A stretch of 64,000 nucleotides of DNA from QHCE01 sp038260095 (GCA_038260095.1 JBBSOC010000001.1:27010-91009); one strand, 5' to 3'; shown: positions 43,514 through 52,690, numbered from the stretch's first letter. Notes: generated from the sequence alone by a model not told the origin. A program made the numbers and translations.

Positions 43514-43801
43514 TCATCCACGTTGTGTTACTACGTGCTGTGTCGCGTAATGCTCCTGTATAGGTCCGATGTCAACTGGGCCTATACAGGCAAGCGCACG
43601 CCTGAAAACGCGACGACGCTCGGCCAAAGCTAAACACGACAGGTCTGAATGTAACCACGCGCCACGACCCGGAAGCCGCCGCGCCACATCCGGCACCGCG
43701 AACATAGCCCCACCACGAGTGACTGTGGCGACACGAACCAGCTGTGCGGCACAAGCGCGTTTACGACATCCGATGCAGGTTCGTATGACTAGAGCAGCCA
43801 T
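43514..43801 (-). CDS. ylxR: YlxR/RnpM family RNA-binding protein
   Basis: 95 residues of the DUF448/YlxR family: RTCIGCRKR near the N-terminus and RRLPGRGAWLHSDLSCLALA, with basic residues along the surface strand. In Bacillus this protein binds and modulates RNase P (renamed RnpM); the function here is inferred. It sits in its normal place between nusA and infB, with 51-bp and 173-bp gaps. Confidence 0.9.
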   Translation of the reverse strand: MAALVIRTCIGCRKRACAAQLVRVATVTRGGAMFAVPDVARRLPGRGAWLHSDLSCLALAERRRVFRRALACIGPVDIGPIQEHYATQHVVTQRG

Positions 43802-43851
43802 TACTCACCGCCGCGGTCGTCGAAGTAACGCACGTAAGACCTAAGTTAAGT

Positions 43852-44937
43852 CTACCGTGTCGCATCCGGTACCGACTCCGCGGTCTGTGCATCTGCATGA
43901 ATATCTATCCGCCAGCCAGTCAGACGCGCCGCAAGCCGGGCATTCTGGCCTTCTTTTCCAATAGCCAACGACAGTTGCCCCGCCGGAACGACCACTCGCG
44001 CAGACCTTGTCTGCTCATCGGTAACGATCACCTCGGATACATGAGCCGGCGAGAGCGCACTGGCGACATAACGAGCCGGGTCCTCGTCGTAGTCGACAAT
44101 GTCCATCTTCTCGCCGCCAAGTTCGCTCATCACAGCCCGTACCCGTGACCCCATTGGCCCAATGCAGGCACCTTTGGGGTTGAGCCCTGAAACGGTGGAG
44201 CGCACCGCAATTTTGCTGCGGTGCCCAGCTTCACGGGCAATCGCGGTGATCTGCACGCTCCCGTCGATCAGTTCTGGCACTTCCAGCGTAAACAGCTTTC
44301 GCACCAGGTTTGGATGGGTGCGCGATACTGTTACCTGCGGTCCATGCGAGCCTCTGGAAACCGCGATCACCAGACATTTAATTCGACTACCATGCTCGTA
44401 GCTTTCGCCCGGAATCTGCTCCGTGGCGGGTAGCTGCGCCTCCACTTTGCCCAAGCTCACAGTAACAATTCCCCGCTCAAAACGGGAATGTGCCTGCACT
44501 ATCCCGCTGATCAGCTCCCCATCACGCGCGGCAAACTCGCCAAACATTGCGTCATCGGTGGCCTCGCGTAGCCGCTGCAGCATGACTTGTTTGGCTGTCG
44601 TCACAGCAATACGGCCAAACCCAGCAGGCGTATCGTCGAACTCCCGCGGCTGAGATTGGCCAGCTGCGGGCTTCGGCACTCCGTTCAACATCGCAGATGC
44701 AGCCTCACCGCCGACACTCTCGGCATCCAACGACTCGTCTGGAGGCAGGGCCGGTTCGGTCGCCAGCACTCTGGCTTCGCCCGTAGAGCGGTTTACCTCA
44801 ACGCGCGCGATCGCATATGCGCCTTCAGTGTGTCGGTACGCGGTCAGCAGCGCCGACTCAATGGCTCCAATAATTGTTTCGAATGAAATTTCTCGCTCGC
44901 GCTCCAGCATGCGCAGCGCCGTAATGTCAATGTTCAT
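43852..44937 (-). CDS. nusA: Transcription factor NusA
   Basis: 361 residues: N-terminal RNAP-binding domain (LEREREISFETIIGAIESAL), S1 domain, and two KH domains (PKGACIGPMGSRVRAVMSEL; LSLAIGKEGQNARLAARLTG). No C-terminal acidic repeats, as usual for actinobacteria. An insert of ~35 residues rich in Ala/Gly/Pro occurs after residue 65, ahead of the S1 domain. Four-base overlap with rimP. Confidence 0.96.
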   Translation of the reverse strand: MNIDITALRMLEREREISFETIIGAIESALLTAYRHTEGAYAIARVEVNRSTGEARVLATEPALPPDESLDAESVGGEAASAMLNGVPKPAAGQSQPREFDDTPAGFGRIAVTTAKQVMLQRLREATDDAMFGEFAARDGELISGIVQAHSRFERGIVTVSLGKVEAQLPATEQIPGESYEHGSRIKCLVIAVSRGSHGPQVTVSRTHPNLVRKLFTLEVPELIDGSVQITAIAREAGHRSKIAVRSTVSGLNPKGACIGPMGSRVRAVMSELGGEKMDIVDYDEDPARYVASALSPAHVSEVIVTDEQTRSARVVVPAGQLSLAIGKEGQNARLAARLTGWRIDIHADAQTAESVPDATR

Positions 44938-45458
44938 ACCGTCTCCTCAGGTCGCCGAAATTCCAGCTCTACGGCACCGGAGCGAAGCAGGGCGTATGGC
45001 AGGATTTTCCGCTCGGCATCGACTAACAACGTGACTTCGGCGTCATCAGCGCGCTCGATTCGACCGACAAATTCTCCTTCGCTAGTTGTTGCACGCACCA
45101 GTCTCCCCTGGTTGCGACGCCAATGGCGCGGCTCAGTCAAAGGTCGATCTACGCCGGGAGACGTTACTTCCAGCATGTAGGACATTGGGCCGAACATGTC
45201 GTCTGTGGCCGCGTCATCGAGCAACCGTGAAAACTGCCGCGAAAGGGCAGCCGCCTCGTCCAAACTCACGCCGGCGTCGCCGTCTATCACCACGCGAAGC
45301 ACCATCCGACGGCCAGCGCGCTGCAGCGCAAGCTCATCGAGCTCGAAGCCCGCGGCGGCCACACTCGGTTCGAGTAAATTCACCAACTGCTCCCGGTGGG
45401 CCGCATGTGCATCATTTCCTGGCACAAGCGACCTCCGGTTTTCAATTGTGAACTGCAT
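44934..45458 (-). CDS. rimP: Ribosome maturation factor RimP
   Basis: 174 residues: LEPSVAAAGFELDELALQRA, VDGDAGVSLDEAAALSRQFS-type strand (read as VVIDGDAGVSLDEAA), and YMLEVTSPGVDRPLTEPRHW followed by the C-terminal Sm-like domain. Helps assemble the 30S subunit. First gene of rimP-nusA-ylxR-infB. The 251-bp gap to the next gene upstream contains a G/C-rich inverted repeat (45478-45497). Confidence 0.93.
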   Translation of the reverse strand: MQFTIENRRSLVPGNDAHAAHREQLVNLLEPSVAAAGFELDELALQRAGRRMVLRVVIDGDAGVSLDEAAALSRQFSRLLDDAATDDMFGPMSYMLEVTSPGVDRPLTEPRHWRRNQGRLVRATTSEGEFVGRIERADDAEVTLLVDAERKILPYALLRSGAVELEFRRPEETV

Positions 45459-45709
45459 GTAGCTGCAGTGAGTGGCGCGGACCGGCTAGCGCCGGCCCAC
45501 CGCGTCAACAACGTAGCTTAACCTGCCAATGTCCAAAGATGTACACAGGCAGGCTGAAACTAGCGCGAACAGATGATTCTGGCGAGTGAATGTGGCGCGA
45601 TACGCCGAACAGGTGTCACCCGCCAGTGGAGCAGCCCTACAGTGGGCTACCACATTGATACAGCGGGATACCATGCTGAGAAACGTCTCGCGCACCTGAG
45701 GAGTACGCC

Positions 45710-46117
45710 ATGACATCATCCATAATTTTTGGTGTGGCCTTTGTACTGTTGGCTGCGGCTGAAATTGGCGCCGCCTACCACTTGCGAGTCTCAAAACACC
45801 GCGCCGGCAGTAAGCTTACCCTCGGAGCGATCGCCGACATTGGACTTACCATCGGTGCGGTCGTCACGCTTATCCGCGGGGCCCTGCTCTTGATCCAGCA
45901 CGCCAAACTTGACGTCAGCATAAAGATCGTGGTGGTAGCACAGATCATTGCGGTGCTATCCCTGATAAAGCTGATTCGCAACCGAGCAAGCGAACCCAGC
46001 TCTGACGCGCCACGCCAGTTCGGCCGACCGGCGGGCCCTCCGCCTGGAACGTACGGCACGCCTAGGCAGGGAACACACCCCCCAGAAGCTCCCCGTGCCC
46101 CTTGGCGGCAGGATTAG
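45710..46117 (+). CDS. Small membrane protein, unknown
   Basis: 135 residues with GAGGAG just before the ATG. Three hydrophobic spans (about 3-22, 38-62 and 72-92) are followed by a Pro/Gly-rich cytoplasmic-like tail (RPAGPPPGTYGTPRQGTHPP). No family is recognised. Its last 56 bases overlap the end of the convergent GNAT gene. Confidence 0.75.
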   Translation: MTSSIIFGVAFVLLAAAEIGAAYHLRVSKHRAGSKLTLGAIADIGLTIGAVVTLIRGALLLIQHAKLDVSIKIVVVAQIIAVLSLIKLIRNRASEPSSDAPRQFGRPAGPPPGTYGTPRQGTHPPEAPRAPWRQD

Positions 46118-46724
46118 CGCCTATCGTGTACAACGCGAACGGTGCGTTCTCGTGGATACCATCCTGGCCCTCTAGAAGGCCTTCAGCAAAGATTTCCCGT
46201 GAGTAGCGCATACCAAGCCGTTCCATGACTGCGCGGGAACGCTTATTGTGCCGTTCGGTGATCGCAACAACTTCAGTAGCGTTGAGCTCGTTAAAACCCA
46301 GAGCCAAACCGGCCTGGCCTATCTCTGTGGCGTAGCCACGGCCCCATAGTGGTGCTCGTACTGTCCAGCCGAGCTCAAAACGACGCTGGCTATCGATCTC
46401 GGCGTGTGCCAGGCCGCCGCGACCGATCAGCTCACCAGTGACGCGGCCATATGCGATCCACTTGTGTACGCCCTCGGTCTCCCACGCTTTGCTACTACGC
46501 TCCGAGTAATCGTGTGCTTGGTCACGGGTCCACCTCCCGCCATGCCATTGCGCGACCGCATCATCTTGGTGGAGGCGCCAAAGATCCTCGACATGTTCTA
46601 GGCCAATCGGCACCAACCGAGCGCGTTCGGTAAGCCGAACGCCAGCAGCACGATCGAAACCGTGAGCGGACGTTTCCCTGAAAATGTCTATCCCTCGGTT
46701 GGAACCAGTGTCGGCGGTCCCCAA
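46062..46724 (-). CDS. GNAT family acetyltransferase
   Basis: Up to 220 residues; the start may lie further in, as the first ~28 residues overlap rpiB and one of the short palindromes. RimJ/RimL-like GNAT fold: LTERARLVPIGLEHVEDLWR, RFELGWTVRAPLWGRGYATE (acetyl-CoA loop), and ITERHNKRSRAVMERLGMRY. Likely acetylates a small molecule or protein N-terminus. Convergent overlap with the plus-strand membrane gene. Confidence 0.85.
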   Translation of the reverse strand: MGTADTGSNRGIDIFRETSAHGFDRAAGVRLTERARLVPIGLEHVEDLWRLHQDDAVAQWHGGRWTRDQAHDYSERSSKAWETEGVHKWIAYGRVTGELIGRGGLAHAEIDSQRRFELGWTVRAPLWGRGYATEIGQAGLALGFNELNATEVVAITERHNKRSRAVMERLGMRYSREIFAEGLLEGQDGIHENAPFALYTIGANPAAKGHGELLGGVFPA

Positions 46725-47227
46725 GATTCTGTCTCCTCGCTAAGGGTGCCAGTGCTTGAGGTAGGCAACTCGCCGGTGCGTTCATAGTCAGAGAGCTGCC
46801 GAATCCGTCGGACATGGCGTGCCGAGCCGGAAAACTCCGTGGAAACAAAAGCGTCCACGATCTCACACGCCTGCGCAGGCGTGTGCAGGCGTGCTCCAAG
46901 GCTCATCACGTTGGCGTTGTTATGCTCGCGAGCCAGCTTGGCAATCTCTGTCGACCACGCCAGCGCAGCACGAATCCCCTCGACTTTGTTGGCTGCCATC
47001 TGCTCTCCGTTCCCGGAGCCACCGAGCACAATGCCCAAGCTGCCAGGATCGCCAGCAACCTTGACAGCGGTCGCCAAGCAGTAGGGCGGATAGTCGTCTT
47101 GGTCATCGAGCTCGACTGCGCCACAGTCGACGACCTCGTGACCCTGCCCAGCCAAATGTTGGATAAGCGTGGCCTTGAGCTCGAAGCCCGCATGATCGCT
47201 ACCTATGTATATCCGCCATGTCGACAT
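46688..47227 (-). CDS. rpiB: Ribose-5-phosphate isomerase B
   Basis: 179 residues from ATG 47227 (MSTWRIYIGSDHAGFELKAT). The RpiB signature VLGGSGNGEQMAANKVEGIR is present, with the actinobacterial Ser in place of the catalytic Cys loop (GGSGNGE), and REHNNANVMSLGARL. Converts ribulose-5-phosphate and ribose-5-phosphate. Near pepN, as in other actinobacteria. Confidence 0.94.
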   Translation of the reverse strand: MSTWRIYIGSDHAGFELKATLIQHLAGQGHEVVDCGAVELDDQDDYPPYCLATAVKVAGDPGSLGIVLGGSGNGEQMAANKVEGIRAALAWSTEIAKLAREHNNANVMSLGARLHTPAQACEIVDAFVSTEFSGSARHVRRIRQLSDYERTGELPTSSTGTLSEETESWGPPTLVPTEG

Positions 47228-47256
47228 GACGTCAGTCTGCCATAGCGGGCGCACCT

Positions 47257-48507
47257 TTAATGGACGTCGGCAAGTAGCAGCCCGGCGCGCGCCTTCGGTG
47301 TGAACCAGGTGCTCTTGCGGGGCATCTGACCGCGGGCGATGTTGACATCGATGAAGTCGCTCACACGCACCGGCGCAAGTAGTACTGCCAGCGCCTCGCG
47401 GCCAGCATCCACCTCATTGATCAGCCAGGATATTGGGTAGTCTCCGCCGACGTAAGTGATGCGCTTGTCGCCAGCGTCGATCCCCAGCACTCGGTTGAAC
47501 AGCTCCCGTTCAACCTGAGTGTGATCCATGGACTTCACCAAATCAGGTGATCGAGTAGCAACAGGGAAGCTCACCGCGACCGCGCGACCCTGCACATACA
47601 GCAGCACCTCTCCTGGCCGGACCGGCGCTGCCGCGTCAGTGGGCGTTGCTGCTACGCGCAGCTGGGCACCCCCAGCGCCTAGCTGGTCGAGCACATCGTC
47701 GAAAGACGCCGAACCGAGATCGCGCACTAGGCGGTGGTAGGCGCGGATCCGCACGGACTGCGGCGTAGTGACCACCGCAAGAAACCGTGGCAGCTTGCCA
47801 AGCTGCGCGGCAAGGCTGCGGTGATTTCCATCGGCAACGATGAGTTCGCCGCACTCTGACAGCCGCAACAGCCGCTCACGGTCGGCGCCCGGCCCCAACA
47901 GCCACACCTGGTGGGTGTAGCCGTGCTCATCGATGTCGCTGGTAGCCGGTTCACCGAGCCGATCAGTGAGCTCAGTCAAGAACCTGTGTAAGGCAGCATC
48001 GCGAGCGTGATGCAGCAACAGCACAGCCGAGGCAAGCGCGCCCAACTGCTCAGTGAGCGCAACGCGCTCGGCTACCTTGTCAATGAACACGTCTTCATTG
48101 CGAATAACCAGGCCAGGTTCGTCTACAGCGCTAGAGATCTGGTCAGTGTCCACCATGCAAAAGACGCCGAGGGCGGGCCCTTGCGGGGTGATGATCCGAT
48201 ACGGGGCAACCACATCAGTCACAGCCTGAAACGCACCTGAACTGCACAGTTGCCGCAGTCTTTGCTCGGCTGACGGCAGAGCCTGGGTAAAACTATGGCT
48301 CGCGCGAACCGCTTCCGGGGTCCGGTGCGGCATTTCCACCCCAAGTACCGAGGTAGGCCGTTGCGCAATAGTTGCGGTGACCTCGGCATCGGAGGCGAAT
48401 TCGTCATAGTTAGGCGCGCCAGTGCCACCGGCGGAGATCCAGCCCGAGGTCAGGGCAGATACCACCGCGGGTTGACGATCGCGGTTTAGCGCAGGAGAAG
48501 TAGTCAT
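47257..48507 (-). CDS. DUF1015 family protein
   Basis: 416 residues from ATG 48507; an open frame to 48618 would overlap the pepN start and is not used. Matches DUF1015 by LVIRNEDVFIDKVAERVALT, the LHHARDA segment and IVADGNHRSLAAQLGKLPRF (central, ~residues 195-210). These proteins are related to SerK-type kinases by structure; the activity here is unknown. Divergent from pepN, 92 bp apart. Confidence 0.85.
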   Translation of the reverse strand: MTTSPALNRDRQPAVVSALTSGWISAGGTGAPNYDEFASDAEVTATIAQRPTSVLGVEMPHRTPEAVRASHSFTQALPSAEQRLRQLCSSGAFQAVTDVVAPYRIITPQGPALGVFCMVDTDQISSAVDEPGLVIRNEDVFIDKVAERVALTEQLGALASAVLLLHHARDAALHRFLTELTDRLGEPATSDIDEHGYTHQVWLLGPGADRERLLRLSECGELIVADGNHRSLAAQLGKLPRFLAVVTTPQSVRIRAYHRLVRDLGSASFDDVLDQLGAGGAQLRVAATPTDAAAPVRPGEVLLYVQGRAVAVSFPVATRSPDLVKSMDHTQVERELFNRVLGIDAGDKRITYVGGDYPISWLINEVDAGREALAVLLAPVRVSDFIDVNIARGQMPRKSTWFTPKARAGLLLADVH

Positions 48508-48598
48508 CAACGGGAGCCTAGCGACCGGTTCGCCCACCAAGTTCAGCACGTGGAAGACTGCTAGACCTAATCCGAAGGCAAAGGAGCTCTTACACACT

Positions 48599-51193
48599 AT
48601 GCCAGGTAGTAACCTCACTCGTATCGACGCGGCTCAGCGGGCCGCGCTACTGCACGTCGATTCCTACGATGTCACCATCGACCTCACCGACGGCGCGGGC
48701 GGCGCCGGAGCGGGCACCTTTAACTCGCGGACGCAGGCGCGTTTCAGTTGTCGGCAACCTGAGGCGGACACTTTCATCGATATCGTCGCCGCCGGAATCA
48801 ACAGCGCCACGCTAAACGGCGAGCCCGTCGACGTCTCCGGCTATCAACCCGAGCATGGCCTACGGCTATCCGGACTGGCCGAACGGAACGAGCTCATCAT
48901 CGACGCCGACTGCCACTACATGAACACCGGCGAAGGCCTGCACCGGTTCGTCGATCCTATAGACGATGAGGTGTACCTGTTCTCCCAATCGGAGACGCGC
49001 GACGCACACCGTATCTACGCCAGCTTTGATCAGCCCGACCTCAAAGCCAGTGTTACCTACCACGTTACCGCGCCAGCGCACTGGAGCGTGATCTCCAACT
49101 CCCCCGTTGCGGAGCTGGTCGAGGCTGGTACAGCTAGTGTGGCAGGAGCAGGTGAAGCAGGTAAGACAGCAAAAACATGGCACTTTGAGCCCACGCCGCG
49201 AATCCCGACCTACATCACCGCCATCGTCGCCGGTCCGTACCACTGCGTGCGCGATGAGCACGCGGGCTTGCCACTGGGTATTTACTGTCGGCAATCGCTG
49301 GCTCAGTACCTCGACCCTGATGACATCTTCGAAGTCACCAAACAGGGCCTGGACTTCTTCAACGCCAAGTTCGAGTATCCCTACCCGTTCGCCAAATACG
49401 ACCAGCTTTTTGTACCGGAGTTCAACGCCGGAGCGATGGAGAACGCCGGCTGTGTCACGTTCACCGAGAATCTGCTGTTCCGTAGCAAAGTCACTGCGCT
49501 GCGCTACGAAAGCCGCGCCAACACGATCCTGCACGAGATGGCGCACATGTGGTTCGGCAACTTGGTCACCATGCGCTGGTGGGATGACCTATGGCTGAAC
49601 GAGTCCTTTGCCGAGTGGGCCGGGCACTGGGTCTGTGTAAACGCTACGCGTTACAAGGAAGGCTGGACGAGCTTCTGCACCCAACGCAAGGCGTGGGGGT
49701 ACCGGCAGGATCAGCTTTCCTCGACCCACCCCATCGCAGCGGATGCTCCGGACGTAGAAACCGTCGAGGTGAATTTCGACGGCATTACCTACGCTAAAGG
49801 CGCCTCCGTGCTCAAGCAGCTGGTCGCCTACGTTGGTGAAGATGCATTCCTGGCCGCGCTGCGACCATATTTCAAAGCCCACGCGTTTGACAACGCCTCG
49901 CTGGCCGACCTGCTCCGAGCGCTCGAGACCGCATCCGGACGCGACCTGAGTCAGTGGTCCCAGCTGTGGCTGCAAACACCGAGTGTGAACACGCTGCGAC
50001 CAGAGTTCAGTGTCGAAGATGGCGTGTACACACAGTTCGCAGTCCGCCAGGAAGCGCCCGAGGAGTTCCCGACGCTACGTCCGCACCGGATTGGAGTAGG
50101 GCTATATGACCACGCTCCAGACGGTGCTCTAAAGCGACGGGCCCGAATCGAGGTCGACATTGCGGCGGCCCCTACGACGGAGCTTCTCGAACTGGTCGGG
50201 CAGAAACAACCAGCGGTGCTACTGCTCAATGATGACGACCTCAGCTACACCAAGATCCGACTGGATGCGTCGTCTACCGAAACCTTGGTTCGACACATTG
50301 ACCGACTCGATGATTCGCTGGCCCGAGCGCTCTGCTGGAGTGCCGCATGGGACGCCAATCGCGACGCCGAGCTGGCTACCCGCGACTACCTGCGGCTGGC
50401 CTTGGGCGGCCTGCCGGGCGAGCAGTCGATGGGCGTGGTGCAGGTGCAGCTGGCGTTCGTGCTGCGGGCGATAGACATCTACGCCGATCCGGAGTGGGCC
50501 ACGACGGGGGCTGCGGCCCTTAGCGACGCAGCATGGGCGGCGGCGGGGCGCACCGAGCCGGGCAGCGATCTGCAGCTGGTGTGGGTACGCACTGCGGCGT
50601 CCGCGGCGCGTACCGTCGAACAGCTCGGCATCGCGCGGGGCCTGCTGAGCGGCAACGTCACCCTGGACGGCTTGGCGATCGATACCGATCTGCGGTGGCA
50701 CCTGCTGCACTGTCTCCTGGCCGAGGGTGCGGCCGATGAGACCGACGTAGTCGAGGAGACACAACGGGACCGCAGCGACGAGGGGGCGCGGCAGGCGGCG
50801 ACCGGTCGGGCCCTAATTCCCACACCCGAGGCAAAGGCCGCAGCATGGAAGATCATCACCGAGCCCTCCGAGCTACCCGCTCAGACAGTGCTCTCGGTGC
50901 TGCAGGGGTTCGGGCAGCCTCGACACCATAAGGTGCTTGCCCCATACACAGAGCGCTACCACGAGGCTGCCAGTAAAGCTTGGCAGGATCGTACTAGTGA
51001 GACCGCGCACAGCATCGCGATTCTGCTGTATCCCACGTGGGAACCAACCCGCCAGACCGCCCAGCTCACCGACGATTACCTGGCCGCGCATCCTGAGCTG
51101 CCCCCTGCACTGCGTCGGCTGATGGCCGAAGGCCGCGACGGAGTACTACGGGCAGTTGCGGCCAGAGAGTGCGACCGCAATGCGGCCAGATAG
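48599..51193 (+). CDS. pepN: Aminopeptidase N (M1 family)
   Basis: 864 residues. Zinc M1 peptidase: exopeptidase motif GAMENAG near residue 277 and zinc site HEMAHMWFGN with the third ligand Glu in NESFAEW (HEXXH at ~311). A weak AAGGAG lies 12 bp upstream. The C-terminal ERAP-like helical domain follows, with local Ala/Gly-rich stretches. Cytosolic, processes small peptides. Its end is 45 bp from the first long palindrome. Confidence 0.96.
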   Translation: MPGSNLTRIDAAQRAALLHVDSYDVTIDLTDGAGGAGAGTFNSRTQARFSCRQPEADTFIDIVAAGINSATLNGEPVDVSGYQPEHGLRLSGLAERNELIIDADCHYMNTGEGLHRFVDPIDDEVYLFSQSETRDAHRIYASFDQPDLKASVTYHVTAPAHWSVISNSPVAELVEAGTASVAGAGEAGKTAKTWHFEPTPRIPTYITAIVAGPYHCVRDEHAGLPLGIYCRQSLAQYLDPDDIFEVTKQGLDFFNAKFEYPYPFAKYDQLFVPEFNAGAMENAGCVTFTENLLFRSKVTALRYESRANTILHEMAHMWFGNLVTMRWWDDLWLNESFAEWAGHWVCVNATRYKEGWTSFCTQRKAWGYRQDQLSSTHPIAADAPDVETVEVNFDGITYAKGASVLKQLVAYVGEDAFLAALRPYFKAHAFDNASLADLLRALETASGRDLSQWSQLWLQTPSVNTLRPEFSVEDGVYTQFAVRQEAPEEFPTLRPHRIGVGLYDHAPDGALKRRARIEVDIAAAPTTELLELVGQKQPAVLLLNDDDLSYTKIRLDASSTETLVRHIDRLDDSLARALCWSAAWDANRDAELATRDYLRLALGGLPGEQSMGVVQVQLAFVLRAIDIYADPEWATTGAAALSDAAWAAAGRTEPGSDLQLVWVRTAASAARTVEQLGIARGLLSGNVTLDGLAIDTDLRWHLLHCLLAEGAADETDVVEETQRDRSDEGARQAATGRALIPTPEAKAAAWKIITEPSELPAQTVLSVLQGFGQPRHHKVLAPYTERYHEAASKAWQDRTSETAHSIAILLYPTWEPTRQTAQLTDDYLAAHPELPPALRRLMAEGRDGVLRAVAARECDRNAAR

Positions 51194-51238
51194 ACCGGAC
51201 CGCCGATAGGCAGGGCCGCCGCTGCATAGATCACGTTT

Positions 51239-51288
51239 TTGCCAAGTTAGGAGAAGTTGTGCTCGCACAACTTCTCCTAACTTGGCAA
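51239..51288. repeat. Long palindrome, copy 1 (24-bp arms)
   Basis: Arms TTGCCAAGTTAGGAGAAG... (51239-51262) and their exact complement (51265-51288), two-base loop TC. T-rich on the left and following A/T on the right, so it can act as a terminator for pepN. Near-identical to 52258-52313; together they flank the DUF559 gene. Confidence 0.92.
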
Positions 51289-51351
51289 TGGAAACAACGG
51301 TGAGTTGTAGATAAGTCTCATCAGCTCACCACGACACCTGATACTTGAGCC

Positions 51352-52257
51352 ATGCATACCCGTCTCCGGTACCAGCATCGATCGATAGACCTGAGCGGTG
51401 AGATTTTCCGAGGATCGGACGCCGTGCGCGAGGGAGCGCTTAGTGGGGACGAGCTGCGCAAACCACCCTGGCGAAGACTCTTTCGGAATATTTACATAGA
51501 CGCTTCGGAGCTAGATCCGGCACATATTTCTCACAATATTTTGTGCCGCGCCGCTTATCTGTTGATGCCTACTTACGCGATATTCATAGGCAAGTCAGCG
51601 GCTTGCTTACATGGAGTTGATGTTGCCGATTCGCACAATCCGGTCGAGGTGCTAATTCCTATAGCGCATCGTTATGGCCCTATCAAGGGCATAACGTTTG
51701 CGCACGGAACCTTCGGCCCTCCCGACACCGTATGGATCGAGGGGCTTCCCACGGCTACGCCGCTCTTCACCGCGGTTGAGACAGCCCGAAGGCAGAAGGC
51801 GTCAGAGGCAGTCGTGGTTATCGATGCCTTAGCACATCGTGGCCTCATCAGCCAGGCTGAACTCCTTGCTCGCGTGTCCCGAAAATCTCCTCGGCCACGG
51901 GGATACGCCAAGGCCTTGAGCGCCGTTTCCCTGATGGATGCCAGAGCTGAATCGCCACAGGAATCCCGATTGAGAGTGCGGCTAGCGTCACAGGACCTCA
52001 TGCCGGAGGAAGCTCAGTTTGAGATCTATAACAATGAGAGATTTGTGGCAAGGGTCGACTTTGCTTGGCCCAAGGCCAAGCTAGCGCTGGAATATGACGG
52101 CGAATATCACTACGAGCCGAACCAACGACGGCAGGACCTTCGGCGCGAGCAAAACATCGTCGCCTGCGGCTGGACCGTGATACGGGTGAACGCCGCTCGA
52201 ATGAGAGACGGTTTCAACGACGTGGTTCGTGAAATCAAGGCCACGCTAGCTCCCTAG
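51352..52257 (+). CDS. DUF559/Vsr-fold nuclease-like protein
   Basis: 301 residues from ATG 51352. The N-terminal ~180 residues resemble the winged-helix AbiEi-like proteins found with DUF559 domains in actinobacteria (ELRKPPWRRLFRNIYID, an R-x-x-R-N-V/I-Y-type core). The C-terminal ~110 residues carry the PD-(D/E)XK-like signature RVDFAWPKAKLALEYDGEYH and QDLRREQNIVACGWTVIRVN. The fold suggests DNA cleavage, but activity is unproven. Codon use and flanking palindromes mark it as an acquired unit. Its stop codon abuts the second palindrome. Confidence 0.85.
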   Translation: MHTRLRYQHRSIDLSGEIFRGSDAVREGALSGDELRKPPWRRLFRNIYIDASELDPAHISHNILCRAAYLLMPTYAIFIGKSAACLHGVDVADSHNPVEVLIPIAHRYGPIKGITFAHGTFGPPDTVWIEGLPTATPLFTAVETARRQKASEAVVVIDALAHRGLISQAELLARVSRKSPRPRGYAKALSAVSLMDARAESPQESRLRVRLASQDLMPEEAQFEIYNNERFVARVDFAWPKAKLALEYDGEYHYEPNQRRQDLRREQNIVACGWTVIRVNAARMRDGFNDVVREIKATLAP

Positions 52258-52313
52258 TTTTTGCCAAGTTAAGAGAAGTTGTGCCTGCACAACTTCTCTT
52301 AACTTGGCAAAAA
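52258..52313. repeat. Long palindrome, copy 2 (27-bp arms)
   Basis: Perfect 27-bp arms (52258-52284 / 52287-52313) with loop CT. It differs from copy 1 by A for G at one arm position (TTAAGAG vs TTAGGAG) and the complementary T for C in the other arm (CTCTTAA vs CTCCTAA), so pairing is preserved. T5 and A6 tracts at its ends make it a bidirectional terminator. Confidence 0.93.
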
Positions 52314-52314
52314 A

Positions 52315-52625
52315 GGCCAGCGCGAGTGGATACCCCCCTGTGAGTACTCGGTCGACATACTCCTCACGCGAGGTCATCCCCGCTGTGATGTCGCGGGGTC
52401 TACCTGCCCTTGAAGTAGCTGAGCGATCAAAGTTTCCGGGACACCATCGATTTCTCCTTGAGACAACGGCCATACCGGCACGGCAGTCGCTCGTCCGGTA
52501 AGTGATTGAGTGGCGCGCGGCAGGGTCTCATACCGAGTTGACCCGCTGAGAATGAACCGTCCGGGCCTAGTGTCCCTTACTGCGTGCGAGAGTGCGCACA
52601 CCGTGTGGGTGTTACGCCAGTATGT
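52315..52625 (-). pseudogene. Remnant of AAA/DUF4143 ATPase gene
   Basis: Read on the minus strand, one frame (about 52400-52625) gives GRFILSGSTRYETLPRATQS, LTGRATAVPVWPLSQGEIDG: the GRF-x-L-x-GSS and SLxGRxxxxxLxPxSxxE core of DUF4143-type AAA ATPases. A second frame (about 52320-52385) continues it as TSREEYVDRVLTGGYPLAL. Both ends are missing: the left end stops at palindrome 2 and the N-terminal P-loop part is absent next to the Uma2 gene. A frameshift lies near 52390. Confidence 0.7.
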
Positions 52626-52690
52626 GAATAACGGTTGGCTAATGATCGGAATCCGACATGCTCGTGACATGGAGCGAACAAAGGAGCACC

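Noticed and set aside
51239..52313. Insertion sequence with transposase
   Set aside because: The enclosed gene is nuclease-fold DUF559, not a recognised transposase, and no target-site duplication is evident.
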